Assembly (NCBI GenBank): GCA_964036045.1
Contig: CAXIWF010000165.1
Coordinates: forward strand, 1 to 64,000
Source: Eutreptiella sp. 'Long Island Sound 2002'
Lineage: Eukaryota; Euglenozoa; Euglenophyceae; Eutreptiales; Eutreptiaceae
Length of the DNA: 64,000 nucleotides
Direction: 5' to 3'
This document shows, one piece after another, positions 1 to 12,133 of this stretch. The notes under the pieces were generated by a model. It made no database searches and had not been told where the DNA came from. It saw only the letters and a program-made list of their open reading frames with translations. The translations under genes were made by a program, and so were the position numbers. Position 1 is the stretch's first letter, and the number at the start of each line of letters is the position of its first letter.

Positions 1-3000
1 CACCAAATTGACCCCCTTGAGAACCACCAAATTGACCCCCTTGTGAACCACCAAATTGACCCCCTTGAGAACCACCAAATTGACCCCCTTGTGAACCACC
101 AAATTGACCCCCTTGAGAACCACCAAATTGACCCCCTTGAGAACCACCAAATGACCCCCTTGAGAACCACCAAATGACCCCCTTGAGAACTTGGGGTTTC
201 ACCAAATTGACCCCCTTGAGAACCACCAAATTGACCCCCTTGAGAACCACCAAATTGACCCCCTTGAGAACCACCAAATTGACCCCCTTGAGAACCACCA
301 AATTGACCCCCTTGAGAACCACCAAATTGACCCCCTTGAGAACCACCAAATTGACCCCCTTGAGAACCACCAAATTGACCCCCTTGAGAACCACCAAATT
401 GACCCCCTTGAGAACCACCAAATTGACCCCCTTGAGAACCACCAAATTGACCCCCTTGAGAACCACCAAATTGACCCCCTTGAGAACCACCAAATTGACC
501 CCCTTGAGAACCACCAAATTGACCCCCTTGAGAACCACCAAATTGACCCCCTTGAGAGCCACCAAATTGACCCCCTTGAGAACCACCAAATTGACCCCCT
601 TGAGAACCACCAAATTGACCCCCTTGAGAACCACCAAATTGACCCCCTTGAGAACCACCAAATTGACCCCCTTGAGAACCACCAAATTGACCCCCTTGAG
701 AACCACCAAATTGACCCCCTTGAGAACCACCAAATTGACCCCCTTGAGAACCACCAAATTGACCCCCTTGAGAACCACCAAATTGACCCCCTTGAGAACC
801 ACCAAATTGACCCCCTTGAGAACCACCAAATTGACCCCCTTGAGAACCACCAAATTGACCCCCTTGAGAACCACCAAATTGACCCCCTTGAGAACCACCA
901 AATTGACCCCCTTGAGAACCACCAAATTGACCCCCTTGAGAACCACCAAATTGACCCCCTTGAGAACCACCAAATTGACCCCCTTGAGAACCACCAAATT
1001 GACCCCCTTGAGAACCACCAAATTGACCCCCTTGAGAACCACCAAATTGACCCCCTTGAGAACCACCAAATTGACCCCCTTGAGAACCACCAAATTGACC
1101 CCCTTGAGAACCACCAAATTGACCCCCTTGAGAACCACCAAATTGACCCCCTTGAGAACCACCAAATTGACCCCCTTGAGAACCACCAAATTGACCCCCT
1201 TGAGAACCACCAAATTGACCCCCTTGAGAACCACCAAATTGACCCCCTTGAGAACCACCAAATTGACCCCCTTGAGAACCACCAAATTGACCCCCTTGAG
1301 AACCACCAAATTGACCCCCTTGAGAACCACCAAATGGACCCCCTTGAGAACCACCAAATTGACCCCCTTGAGAACCACCAAATTGACCCCCTTGAGAACC
1401 ACCAAATTGACCCCCTTGAGAACCACCAAATTGACCCCCTTGAGAACCACCAAATTGACCCCCTTGAGAACCACCAAATTGACCCCCTTGAGAACCACCA
1501 AATTGACCCCCTTGAGAACCACCAAATTGACCCCCTTGAGAACCACCAAATTGACCCCCTTGAGAACCACCAAATTGACCCCCTTGAGAACCACCAAATT
1601 GACCCCCTTGAGAACCACCAAATTGACCCCCTTGAGAACCACCAAATTGACCCCCTTGAGAACCACCAAATTGACCCCCTTGAGAACCACCAAATTGACC
1701 CCCTTGAGAACCACCAAATTGACCCCCTTGAGAACCACCAAATTGACCCCCTTGAGAACCACCAAATTGACCCCCTTGAGAACCACCAAATTGACCCCCT
1801 TGAGAACCACCAAATTGACCCCCTTGAGAACCACCAAATTGACCCCCTTGAGAACCACCAAATTGACCCCCTTGAGAACCACCAAATTGACCCCCTTGAG
1901 AACCACCAAATTGACCCCCTTGAGAACCACCAAATTGACCCCCTTGAGAACCACCAAATTGACCCCCTTGAGAACCACCAAATTGACCCCCTTGAGAACC
2001 ACCAAATTGACCCCCTTGAGAACCACCAAATTGACCCCCTTGAGAACCACCAAATTGACCCCCTTGAGAACCACCAAATTGACCCCCTTGAGAACCACCA
2101 AATTGACCCCCTTGAGAACCACCAAATTGACCCCCTTGAGAACCACCAAATTGACCCCCTTGAGAACCACCAAATTGACCCCCTTGAGAACCACCAAATT
2201 GACCCCCTTGAGAACCACCAAATTGACCCCCTTGAGAACCACCAAATTGACCCCCTTGAGAACCACCAAATTGACCCCCTTGAGAACCACCAAATTGACC
2301 CCCTTGAGAACCACCAAATTGACCCCCTTGAGAACCACCAAATTGACCCCCTTGAGAACCACCAAATTGACCCCCTTGAGAACCACCAAATTGACCCCCT
2401 TGAGAACCACCAAATTGACCCCCTTGAGAACCACCAAATTGACCCCCTTGAGAACCACCAAATGGACCCCCTTGAGAACCACCAAATTGACCCCCTTGAG
2501 AACCACCAAATTGACCCCCTTGAGAACCACCAAATTGACCCCCTTGAGAACCACCAAATTGACCCCCTTGAGAACCACCAAATTGACCCCCTTGAGAACC
2601 ACCAAATGGACCCCCTTGAGAACCACCAAATTGACCCCCTTGAGAACCACCAAATTGACCCCCTTGAGAACCACCAAATTGACCCCCTTGAGAACCACCA
2701 AATTGACCCCCTTGAGAACCACCAAATTGACCCCCTTGAGAACCACCAAATTGACCCCCTTGAGAACCACCAAATTGACCCCCTTGAGAACCACCAAATT
2801 GACCCCCTTGAGAACCACCAAATTGACCCCCTTGAGAACCACCAAATTGACCCCCTTGAGAACCACCAAATTGACCCCCTTGAGAACCACCAAATGGACC
2901 CCCTTGAGAACCACCAAATTGACCCCCTTGAGAACCACCAAATTGACCCCCTTGAGAACCACCAAATTGACCCCCTTGAGAACCACCAAATTGACCCCCT

Positions 3001-6000
3001 TGAGAACCACCAAATTGACCCCCTTGAGAACCACCAAATTGACCCCCTTGAGAACCACCAAATTGACCCCCTTGAGAACCACCAAATTGACCCCCTTGAG
3101 AACCACCAAATTGACCCCCTTGAGAACCACCAAATTGACCCCCTTGAGAACCACCAAATTGGACCCCCTTGAGAACCACCAAATTGACCCCCTTGAGAAC
3201 CACCAAATTGACCCCCTTGAGAACCACCAAATTGACCCCCTTGAGAACCACCAAATTGGACCCCCTTGAGAACCACCAAATTGACCCCCTTGAGAACCAC
3301 CAAATTGACCCCCTTGAGAACCACCAAATTGACCCCCTTGAGAACCACCAAATTGACCCCCTTGAGAACCACCAAATTGACCCCCTTGAGAACCACCAAA
3401 TTGACCCCCTTGAGAACCACCAAATTGACCCCCTTGAGAACCACCAAATTGACCCCCTTGAGAACCACCAAATTGACCCCCTTGAGAACCACCAAATGGA
3501 CCCCCTTGAGAACCACCAAATTGACCCCCTTGAGAACCACCAAATTGACCCCCTTGAGAACCACCAAATTGACCCCCTTGAGAACCACCAAATTGACCCC
3601 CTTGAGAACCACCAAATTGACCCCCTTGAGAACCACCAAATGGACCCCCTTGAGAACCACCAAATTGACCCCCTTGAGAACCACCAAATTGACCCCCTTG
3701 AGAACCACCAAATTGACCCCCTTGAGAACCACCAAATTGACCCCCTTGAGAACCACCAAATTGACCCCCTTGAGAACCACCAAATTGACCCCCTTGAGAA
3801 CCACCAAATGGACCCCCTTGAGAACCACCAAATTGACCCCCTTGAGAACCACCAAATTGACCCCCTTGAGAACCACCAAATTGACCCCCTTGAGAACCAC
3901 CAAATTGACCCCCTTGAGAACCACCAAATGGACCCCCTTGAGAACCACCAAATTGACCCCCTTGAGAGCCACCAAATTGACCCCCTTGAGAACCACCAAA
4001 TGGACCCCCTTGAGAACCACCAAATTCACCCCCTTGAGAACCACCAAATTGACCCCCTTGAGAACCACCAAATTGACCCCCTTGTGAACCACCAAATTGA
4101 CCCCCTTGAGAACCACCAAATTGACCCCCTTGAGAACCACCAAATTGACCCCCTTGTGAACCACCAAATTGACCCCCTTGAGAACCACCAAATTGACCCC
4201 CTTGTGAACCACCAAATTGACCCCCTTGAGAACCACCAAATTGACCCCCTTGAGAACCACCAAATTGACCCCCTTGAGAACCACCAAATTGACCCCCTTG
4301 AGAACCACCAAATTGACCCCCTTGAGAACCACCAAATTGACCCCCTTGAGAACCACCAAATTGACCCCCTTGAGAACCACCAAATTGACCCCCTTGAGAG
4401 CCACCAAATTGACCCCCTTGAGAGCCACCAAATTGACCCCCTTGAGAGCCACCAAATTGACCCCCTTGAGAACCACCAAATTGACCCCCTTGAGAACCAC
4501 CAAATTGACCCCCTTGAGAACCACCAAATTGACCCCCTTGAGAACCACCAAATTGACCCCCTTGAGAACCACCAAATTGACCCCCTTGAGAACCACCAAA
4601 TTGACCCCCTTGAGAACCACCAAATTGACCCCCTTGAGAACCACCAAATTGACCCCCTTGAGAACCACCAAATTGACCCCCTTGAGAACCACCAAATGGA
4701 CCCCCTTGAGAACCACCAAATTGACCCCCTTGAGAACCACCAAATTGACCCCCTTGAGAACCACCAAATTGACCCCCTTGAGAACCACCAAATTGACCCC
4801 CTTGAGAACCACCAAATTGACCCCCTTGAGAACCACCAAATTGACCCCCTTGAGAACCACCAAATTGACCCCCTTGAGAACCACCAAATTGACCCCCTTG
4901 AGAACCACCAAATGGACCCCCTTGAGAACCACCAAATTGACCCCCTTGAGAACCACCAAATTGACCCCCTTGAGAACCACCAAATTGACCCCCTTGAGAA
5001 CCACCAAATGGACCCCCTTGAGAACCACCAAATTGACCCCCTTGAGAACCACCAAATTGACCCCCTTGAGAACCACCAAATTGACCCCCTTGAGAACCAC
5101 CAAATTGACCCCCTTGAGAACCACCAAATTGACCCCCTTGAGAACCACCAAATTGACCCCCTTGGGAACCACCAAATTGACCCCCTTGAGAACCACCAAA
5201 TTGACCCCCTTGAGAACCACCAAATTGACCCCCTTGAGAACCACCAAATGGACCCCCTTGAGAACCACCAAATTGACCCCCTTGAGAACCACCAAATTGA
5301 CCCCCTTGAGAACCACCAAATTGACCCCCTTGAGAACCACCAAATTGACCCCCTTGAGAACCACCAAATGGACCCCCTTGAGAACCACCAAATTGACCCC
5401 CTTGAGAGCCACCAAATTGACCCCCCTGAGAACCACCAAATTGACCCCCTTGAGAACCACCAAATTGACCCCCTTGAGAACCACCAAATTGACCCCCTTG
5501 AGAACCACCAAATGGACCCCCTTGAGAACCACCAAATTGACCCCCTTGAGAACCACCAAATTGACCCCCTTGAGAACCACCAAATTGACCCCCTTGTGAA
5601 CCACCAAATTGACCCCTTGAGAACCACCAAATTGACCCCCTTGAGAACCACCAAATTGACCCCCTTGTGAACCACCAAATTGACCCCCTTGAGAACCACC
5701 AAATTGACCCCCTTGGGAACCACCAAATTGACCCCCTTGAGAACCACCAAATTGACCCCCTTGAGAACCACCAAATTGACCCCCTTGAGAACCACCAAAT
5801 TGACCCCCTTGTGAACCACCAAATTGACCCCCTTGAGAACCACCAAATTGACCCCCTTGAGAACCACCAAATTGACCCCCTTGAGAACCACCAAATTGAC
5901 CCCCTTGAGAACCACCAAATTGACCCCCTTGAGAACCACCAAATTGACCCCCTTGTGAACCACCAAATTGACCCCCTTGAGAACCACCAAATTGACCCCC

Positions 6001-8651
6001 TTGTGAACCACCAAATGGACCCCCTTGAGAACCACCAAATTGACCCCCTTGAGAACCACCAAATTGACCCCCTTGAGAACCACCAAATTGACCCCCTTGT
6101 GAACCACCAAATTGACCCCCTTGAGAACCACCAAATTGACCCCCTTGAGAACCACCAAATTGACCCCCTTGAGAACCACCAAATTGACCCCCTTGAGAAC
6201 CACCAAATTGACCCCCTTGAGAACCACCAAATTGACCCCCTTGAGAACCACCAAATTGACCCCCTTGAGAACCACCAAATTGACCCCCTTGTGAACCACC
6301 AAATTGACCCCCTTGAGAACCACCAAATTGACCCCCTTGAGAACCACCAAATTGACCCCCTTGAGAACCACCAAATTGACCCCCTTGAGAACCACCAAAT
6401 TGACCCCCTTGAGAACCACCAAATTGACCCCCTTGAGAACCACCAAATTGACCCCCTTGAGAACCACCAAATTGACCCCCTTGAGAACCACCAAATTGAC
6501 CCCCTTGAGAACCACCAAATTGACCCCCTTGAGAGCCACCAAATTGACCCCCTTGAGAACCACCAAATGGACCCCCTTGAGAACCACCAAATTGACCCCC
6601 TTGAGAACCACCAAATTGACCCCCTTGAGAACCACCAAATTGACCCCCTTGAGAGCCACCAAATTGACCCCCTTGAGAACCACCAAATTGACCCCCTTGA
6701 GAACCACCAAATTGACCCCCTTGAGAACCACCAAATTGACCCCCTTGAGAACCACCAAATTGACCCCCTTGAGAACCACCAAATTGACCCCCTTGAGAAC
6801 CACCAAATTGACCCCCTTGAGAACCACCAAATTGACCCCCTTGGGAACCACCAAATTGACCCCCTTGAGAACCACCAAATTGACCCCCTTGAGAACCACC
6901 AAATTGACCCCCTTGAGAACCACCAAATGGACCCCCTTGAGAACCACCAAATGGACCCCCTTGAGAACCACCAAATTGACCCCCTTGAGAACCACCAAAT
7001 TGACCCCCTTGAGAACCACCAAATTGACCCCCTTGAGAACCACCAAATTGACCCCCTTGAGAACCACCAAATTGACCCCCTTGAGAACCACCAAATTGAC
7101 CCCCTTGAGAACCACCAAAGTGACCCCCTTGAGAACCACCAAATTGACCCCCTTGAGAACCACCAAATTGACCCCCTTGAGAACCACCAAATTGACCCCC
7201 TTGTGAACCACCAAATTGACCCCCTTGAGAACCACCAAATTGACCCCCTTGAGAACCACCAAATTGACCCCCTTGAGAACCACCAAATTGACCCCCTTGT
7301 GAACCACCAAATTGACCCCCTTGAGAACCACCAAATTGACCCCCTTGAGAACCACCAAATTGACCCCCTTGAGAACCACCAAATTGACCCCCTTGAGAAC
7401 CACCAAATTGACCCCCTTGAGAACCACCAAATTGACCCCCTTGAGAACCACCAAATGGACCCCCTTGAGAACCACCAAATTCACCCCCTTGAGAGCCACC
7501 AAATTGACCCCCTTGAGAACCACCAAATGGACCCCCTTGAGAACCACCAAATTGACCCCCTTGAGAACCACCAAATTGACCCCCTTGAGAACCACCAAAT
7601 TGACCCCCTTGAGAACCACCAAATTGACCCCCTTGAGAACCACCAAATTGACCCCCTTGAGAACCACCAAATTGACCCCCTTGAGAACCACCAAATTGAC
7701 CCCCTTGAGAACCACCAAATTGACCCCCTTGAGAACCACCAAATTGACCCCCTTGAGAACCACCAAATTGACCCCCTTGAGAACCACCAAATTGACCCCC
7801 TTGAGAACCACCAAATTGACCCCCTTGAGAACCACCAAATTGACCCCCTTGTGAACCACCAAATTGACCCCCTTGAGAACCACCAAATTGACCCCCTTGA
7901 GAACCACCAAATTGACCCCCTTGAGCACCACCAAATTGACCCCCTTGAGAACCACCAAATTGACCCCCTTGAGAACCACCAAATTGACCCCCTTGTGAAC
8001 CACCAAATTGACCCCCTTGAGAACCACCAAATTGACCCCCTTGGGAACCACCAAATTGACCCCCTTGAGAACCACCAAATTGACCCCCTTGAGAACCACC
8101 AAATTGACCCCCTTGAGAACCACCAAATGGACCCCCTTGAGAACCACCAAATTGACCCCCTTGAGAACCACCAAATTCACCCCCTTGAGAACCACCAAAT
8201 TGACCCCCTTGAGAACCACCAAATTGACCCCCTTGTGAACCACCAAATTGACCCCCTTGAGAACCACCAAATGGACCCCCTTGAGAACCACCAAATTGAC
8301 CCCCTTGAGAACCACCAAATTGACCCCCTTGAGAACCACCAAATTGACCCCCTTGAGAACCACCAAATGGACCCCCTTGAGAACCACCAAATGGACCCCC
8401 TTGAGAACCACCAAATTGACCCCCTTGAGAACCACCAAATTGACCCCCTTGAGAACCACCAAATTGACCCCCTTGAGAACCACCAAATTGACCCCCTTGA
8501 GAGCCACCAAATTGACCCCCTTGAGAACCACCAAATTGACCCCCTTGAGAACCACCAAATTGACCCCCTTGTGAACCACCAAATTGACCCCCTTGAGAAC
8601 CACCAAATTGACCCCCTTGAGAACCACCAAATTGACCCTCTTGAGAACCAC
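1..8651. repeat. 24-bp satellite array, about 360 units
   Basis: Head-to-tail units of CACCAAATTGACCCCCTTGAGAAC (read here as a 24-base period). The part from about 200 to 3150 is almost perfectly homogeneous. From about 3200 to 8650 there are more variants: TTGTGAAC, TTGGGAAC, GAGAGCC, CAAATGG and AAATTCACC. Near the left end, at about 150-201, some units are shortened and one carries an extra TTGGGGTTTC-like insert. Single-base insertions (CAAATTGGACC) occur at about 3160 and 3257, one block of four units apart. The unit length is divisible by three and lacks stops in several frames, so very long open frames on both strands are expected by composition. The array continues past the left end of the window. 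Confidence 0.98.
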
Positions 8652-8880
8652 CAAATTGACAACCCTGCGCGCCGCCAAATTCACGTTCCTGAGCGCCGCC
8701 AAATGGACCCCCCTGCACGCCGCCAAGTTGACCCGCTGGCGCGCCGCCAAGTTGACCCACTTGCGCACTGCCATATTGACCCCCCCTGCGCACCCCCATA
8801 TTGACCCCCCTACGCGCCGCCATATTGACCCCCACCTACGCACCCCCATATTGACCCCCCTGTGTGCCGCCATATTGACT
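8652..8880. repeat. Diverged edge of the 24-bp satellite
   Basis: About nine units keep the 24-base period but drift away from the main sequence. AAATTGACCCCCTTGAGAAC becomes forms such as CATATTGACCCCCCTACGCGCCGC and CATATTGACCCCCCTGTGTGCCGC, and two units are stretched by 2-3 bases. This is the pattern expected where unequal exchange no longer homogenises an array. These copies may be close to an older form of the unit. The last recognisable unit ends 26 bp before the predicted stop codon of the flanking gene. Confidence 0.9.
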
Positions 8881-8906
8881 AGGATGGAGATAGAAAGAGG
8901 ATGGGA

Positions 8907-8948
8907 CTAGTGAGACACGCGTTGGGGCTGACCGGAGAGGCGTGCCAA
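8907..8948 (-). CDS. Predicted terminal exon (13 codons plus TAG) of the minus-strand split gene
   Basis: On the minus strand a long pyrimidine-rich stretch without any AG ends in CTCTCTACACAG at 8949. The exon that follows opens in phase 0, reads LARLSGQPQRVSH and stops at TAG (8909-8907). The upstream intron (8949-9128, 180 bp) begins GTACCC. The frame is the same as in the next exon upstream and is also open through the intron, so an unspliced reading cannot be excluded. The 24-bp satellite starts 26 bp downstream, so the 3' UTR and poly(A) site must lie in or beyond the array. No family is recognised. Confidence 0.55.
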   Translation of the reverse strand: MARLSGQPQRVSH

Positions 8949-9128
8949 CTGTGTAGAGAGGTGGTGGGCCCAGGTACAGAGGCGTTGGGTGGGGTACAGA
9001 GGCGGTTGTACCGTTTGGAGCGGCGGCCGCACGCGGTGGTCAATGGGAACGGGCACAGCGGGAGTGGGATTGGACAGGACCAGGCAGAGAGGGCATGGGA
9101 GATACAGTAGGGCAGGGGGGGGGGGTAC

Positions 9129-9206
9129 CTCAGAGGCGTCCAGGTCATTGCGCACATCGAAGAAGGAACTCAGCAGATTGTGGAGATCGTCTTGTTCTTC
9201 GGTGGA
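9129..9206 (-). CDS. Predicted internal exon, 26 codons, acidic and helical
   Basis: Minus strand: the acceptor TCTGTTGTGTTGCAG at 9207 is followed by 78 open bases (phase 0 to phase 0) and the donor GTACCC at 9128. The peptide begins STEEQDDLHNLL and ends VRNDLDASE. It is acidic, with hydrophobic residues spaced as in an amphipathic helix, unlike the surrounding low-complexity translations. It joins in frame to the terminal exon at 8907-8948. The sequence just past the donor is a C run. The function is unknown. Confidence 0.6.
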
Positions 9207-9311
9207 CTGCAACACAACAGACATTGGCCCACAAAGGCGGACTCGCCACACACAGTTTGTGTTTTTTTTGGGGGGGGGGGCGGGTACAGCTCCGTCCCGG
9301 GGCTATTTCCT

Positions 9312-9343
<32 letters not shown>

Positions 9344-9344
9344 T

Positions 9345-9413
<69 letters not shown>
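9312..9413. repeat. (GA)n microsatellite
   Basis: About 100 bases of almost uninterrupted GA, with a few GAGT, GATA and GACA interruptions. It lies in the predicted 601-bp intron 9207-9807. On the sense (minus) strand of the gene it reads (TC)n. A G run of ten bases precedes it at about 9271-9280. Confidence 0.97.
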
Positions 9414-9414
<1 letters not shown>

Positions 9415-9807
9415 AATGGTCGGTCCTCATTGACTGAATACCCCCCCCCCTGGTCACTTTCAGCCGTTAGTCCAAAACGTTGTGTGCAATCCATCGTGCT
9501 GCCAAAGGCTATAAACAATGGGCTGACTCTGATGTCAGGTACACAGCGTATCTGCAACACCAAAGGCTGTTCATGTCAGGCTTGGACACATGTCACTGCA
9601 AAACCAACAGTCTGAAAATCGTCTTACCTAACTCGGCGCCCCTTGGGCCTGTGAGACGGGGGGTTTGAGAAGCCAGGCAAACACAGAATGGTATGTATGC
9701 ATAGGGGCAGTGTGCGGCTGAACCCCTGTCGATGGTGGACCGTCCAAAAGAAAGCAGGCCATTCAGATGCGCAGACCACAACCTTAGGACAGCCGCGTTT
9801 CACTGAC

Positions 9808-9918
9808 GTCGGCGCTAAAACCATCAGAGCTGACAGCCCGGGCGATGGTTGAAGCCGTGTCAGCATTCGATTCACTAGAACCAGTTTCATCGCTTGTCGC
9901 ACTCGAGTCATGAAGCAG
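9808..9918 (-). CDS. Predicted internal exon, 37 codons, Ser/Thr/Asp-rich
   Basis: The minus-strand frame reads LLHDSSATSDETG... and ends ...SSDGFSAD, with donor GTCAGT at 9807. The proposed acceptor is GAG at 9919, after a run of CCCCGCC repeats and TTGCCCGTTTG. It is weaker than the CAG acceptors of the other exons. The exon is 111 bp, phase 0 at both ends. The peptide is polar and probably disordered, with many potential phosphorylation sites. The frame runs on to a TAA at about 9785 if the donor is not used. Confidence 0.5.
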
Positions 9919-10126
9919 CTCCAAACGGGCAAGGGGGCGGGGCGGGGGCGGGGGGGTCACAGGTGGGAGTTGCAGGCGGGGGTCGCGGGTATGGAGCAAC
10001 CTCTGACCATTTCCTATCCACCAACCCACCGACCTCCCTAAAATGCATCTCCAACAGGTTCCCACGGTGGCTTCGACCAGCACCGTGTTGCAAACCAGTG
10101 CACCCACACAGCCCCGGGCCTCATAC

Positions 10127-10180
10127 CAGCTGTGCTCCTCTTTCTCTGTGCAAGAACCGGATCAAGTGAGCGAACGGGTC
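10127..10180 (-). CDS. Predicted internal exon, 18 codons
   Basis: Minus strand: the strong acceptor GCATTCTCTCCACAG at 10181, 54 open bases, and the strong donor GTATGAGG at 10126. The peptide is DPFAHLIRFLHRERGAQL, which looks like part of an amphipathic helix. It is phase 0 at both ends, so it keeps the frame with the exons on either side. No family is recognised. Confidence 0.6.
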
Positions 10181-10474
10181 CTGTGGAGAGAATGCGGAGC
10201 ATAAATGCCATCGTGATGTCATCCTCCGGGCCAGCACCGTGCAAATGAGGTGGTGCAAAGCGCAACCCGTTTGCCTGCCCATTGGTGGGGCTGTGCGGGA
10301 CTTGGCACACTTGTCAGCAAAATGCCTTGCAGATCACTGCACCTGACAGAATGTGTTCGGGCGGTCCATGAACATTGTGGCGATCAGCCAGCGAACTGGG
10401 GAAGAGGGGGGATGGCACCCTTCAGGCTTCTGATGGGGGCGGCATCCCTCACACGGTCACGCACAGGGCCATAC

Positions 10475-10528
10475 CTGGTCCCACAGATCCTCCAGTGCCT
10501 CCGCAGCACTACTTGATGGGCTGGAGCT
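10475..10528 (-). CDS. Predicted internal exon, 18 codons
   Basis: Minus strand: acceptor CTCGCCTCTGCAG at 10529, 54 open bases in phase 0, donor GTATGG at 10474. The peptide is SSSPSSSAAEALEDLWDQ: a serine-rich start followed by an acidic helical segment. The next exon down (10127-10180) starts DPFAHLIRF, so the joined sequence reads ...LEDLWDQ-DPFAHLIRF..., a plausible continuous helix. Confidence 0.6.
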
Positions 10529-10592
10529 CTGCAGAGGCGAGGGCGGGGACCGTGCGGGCGTGTGCAGTAGCGCGGGGCGATGCGGGGGGGGG

Positions 10593-10712
10593 GGGGGGGA
10601 GGCAGAATGGGAGGGGGAGGCAGAATGGGAGGGGGAGGCAGAATGGGAGGGGGAGGCAGAATGGGAGGGGGAGGCAGAATGGGAGGGGGAGGCAGAATGG
10701 GAGGGAGAGGCA
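10593..10712. repeat. 18-bp G-rich minisatellite
   Basis: Six to seven tandem copies of GGCAGAATGGGAGGGGGA follow a run of about 14 G. It lies in the predicted intron 10529-10731. Nothing suggests that the Gly/Arg or Pro/Ser open frames across it are translated. Confidence 0.95.
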
Positions 10713-10731
10713 CCCACAGCACTGGACCTAC

Positions 10732-10782
10732 CCCCAGAGGGAGGGGGAGGCTCATCTCAAGAGGCACCCACCCACTCAGTGA
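10732..10782 (-). CDS. Possible internal exon, 17 codons
   Basis: Minus strand: acceptor CCTTTCCCTTGTGTTGGCCAG at 10783, 51 open bases in phase 0, donor GTAGGT at 10731. The peptide begins SLSGWVPLEMS and ends LPLPLG. The splice signals are good, but the peptide is short and its second half could be intronic C-rich sequence, so this is less certain than its neighbours. Confidence 0.4.
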
Positions 10783-11530
10783 CTGGCCAACACAAGGGAA
10801 AGGATAAGGGAGGAACACGTGTCCCAGACGCCGGGAATATAGCCCTCCCCCTCCAAAACGCGCCAACCCACTCTTGCACACCCCGCCCCCCCCCCAAGGG
10901 GGGGTCCTATCAGAAGGGGGCACCCACCATTTGGAAAAAGGCAGGCACCCCCCCCCCCCCCCGGGGGGTAGGGTATGACGAGGCACTGAGCAAAGGCCTG
11001 GTCTGTGTGCAGAGGGGGCGGGGGGGGGGGGGTAGCGGTGGGTGCGGTCCCACGCAAACCCCGTCCCCGGGGGGTCCGCACTTTATTGGGGCCTCTCGGG
11101 GGGGGGGGGGGGAGCAAAAGGGGGGCGGCTGTATCACTCCACGGGTCATCCGGGGCGACCAGACCGTTGGGGCGTGGGTGTTGGCTTTGGGATACCCCAT
11201 GTCCAAGGCAAGAGCGTAGGGGAGGGGGTCAGGGTGGCGACACAACCCCCGCTGGCCTGGCCTGGGTTCCCCGTGGGGGGGGGGGGGGCTGGGCCCTGCC
11301 CCCAGAGATGCATTGGAATAGGGGGGCCCAGCCTACGCCCAGCCACTGTCCCCCTGACGCCAAGTGCCCTCAACGGCATTTTGTAACCGACAGTAACCGC
11401 CCCCCAACCGCTTCGGCAACCTCCTCCAACCGCCTGCCTAACCGCTGCTGAGGCCGCCTCTGAGGCCCCTTCCCTTCGAATGCATCCCCCCCCCCCCCCC
11501 GATCCCTGCGGCCGCCGCCAGGGCCCATAC
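10783..11530. other. Probable intron, rich in G and C runs
   Basis: It holds several homopolymer runs, such as the C/G run near 10950 and the G runs near 11030, 11100 and 11280, plus a C run at about 11487-11500. A short frame near 10990-11010 (AFAQCL between a CCAG and GTCATA) and one near 11190-11250 (DPLPYALALDMG) could be micro-exons, but their phases do not fit the neighbouring exons. I do not call them. Confidence 0.5.
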
Positions 11531-11701
11531 CCCCACGAGGGCCATCCAGTCGCCCCACGCGATGCCCGCGGCCTCGACGATGGCCCGGAACGCCGCCTCC
11601 TCCTCGTCCACGCACTTCACGAACATCTCCTCCATCGCCTGCGCGTACAACAGCCGCAGCGCTGGCGGCGACGCCTCCGCGTCCGTCTCCGGCGGGACCT
11701 C
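11531..11701 (-). CDS. Predicted internal exon, 57 codons, helical
   Basis: Minus strand: acceptor CCCCCCGTCGCCCGCAG at 11702, 171 open bases in phase 0, donor GTATGG at 11530. The peptide starts EVPPETDAEASPP, then a long predicted helix (LRLLYAQAMEEMFVKC, then EEEAAFRAIVEAAGI), and ends GDWMALVG. Codon composition and hydrophobic spacing differ clearly from the flanking low-complexity DNA. Upstream, the next predicted exon is at 21074-21139, so retrotransposon A would occupy most of the 9.4-kb intron between them. I recognise no family. Confidence 0.6.
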
Positions 11702-11987
11702 CTGCGGGCGACGGGGGGGGGGGCACAGGGCCAAGGGCTTTGGGGGGGCGAGAGGCGTTTTGCCGAGGGGGGGCGCGGTCGGTAGTTCAAGGGAATTGGG
11801 AGGCGGCGTCCCGTGGCTCAGCGGTAAACACGGGCCACCGAACGAGAGGGACCCGCCGGGGGCACTCAGACGGACGTGCCACGGCACGAGTGCAGCGGCG
11901 GGGCCTCCGTGGGGCGCATGCCATGGCCCTCCAGAACAAAGAGGAATGGTCCCGATAGTAGACCGCCCCGGGGCAGGGGAGCTTTAG
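11702..11987. other. Intron remnant left of retrotransposon A; nothing recognised
   Basis: This is G-rich sequence with no open frame that looks coding. A stretch at 11813-11827 resembles a tRNA A box, but no matching arms or B box follow. Confidence 0.5.
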
Positions 11988-12133
11988 AGGGGGGGGGGTG
12001 AGGGCCGGGGGGGGGGTGAGGGCCAGAGGGGGGGGGGTGAGGGCCAGGGGGGGGGTGAGGGCCAGAGGGGGGGTGAGGGCCAGGGGAGGGGGGGTGAGGG
12101 CCAGGGGAGGGGGGTGAGGGCCAGGGGAGGGGG
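11988..12133. repeat. Minisatellite GGTGAGGGCCAGGGG(G/A)n, left part
   Basis: About seven tandem units of roughly 18-22 bases built on GGTGAGGGCCAGGGG. Unit length varies through the G runs. It directly abuts the 3' tail of retrotransposon A at 12134. Units of the same repeat resume at 20996, beyond the 5' end of the element. The last 15 bases (12119-12133, GGCCAGGGGAGGGGG) are identical to 20996-21010. Confidence 0.93.

Noticed and set aside
199-8835. A 2878-codon minus-strand frame rich in Gly-Gly-Ser-Gln-Gly-Gly-Gln-Phe, and matching plus-strand frames
   Set aside because: The 24-bp unit is a multiple of three and has no stops in several frames. The peptide changes to other repeats at each indel without constraint, so it is a satellite by-product.
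11806-11875. tRNA-like sequence (GTGGCTCAGCGGTAA)
   Set aside because: It fits the A-box consensus, but no D-stem, anticodon stem, acceptor pairing or B box follows.
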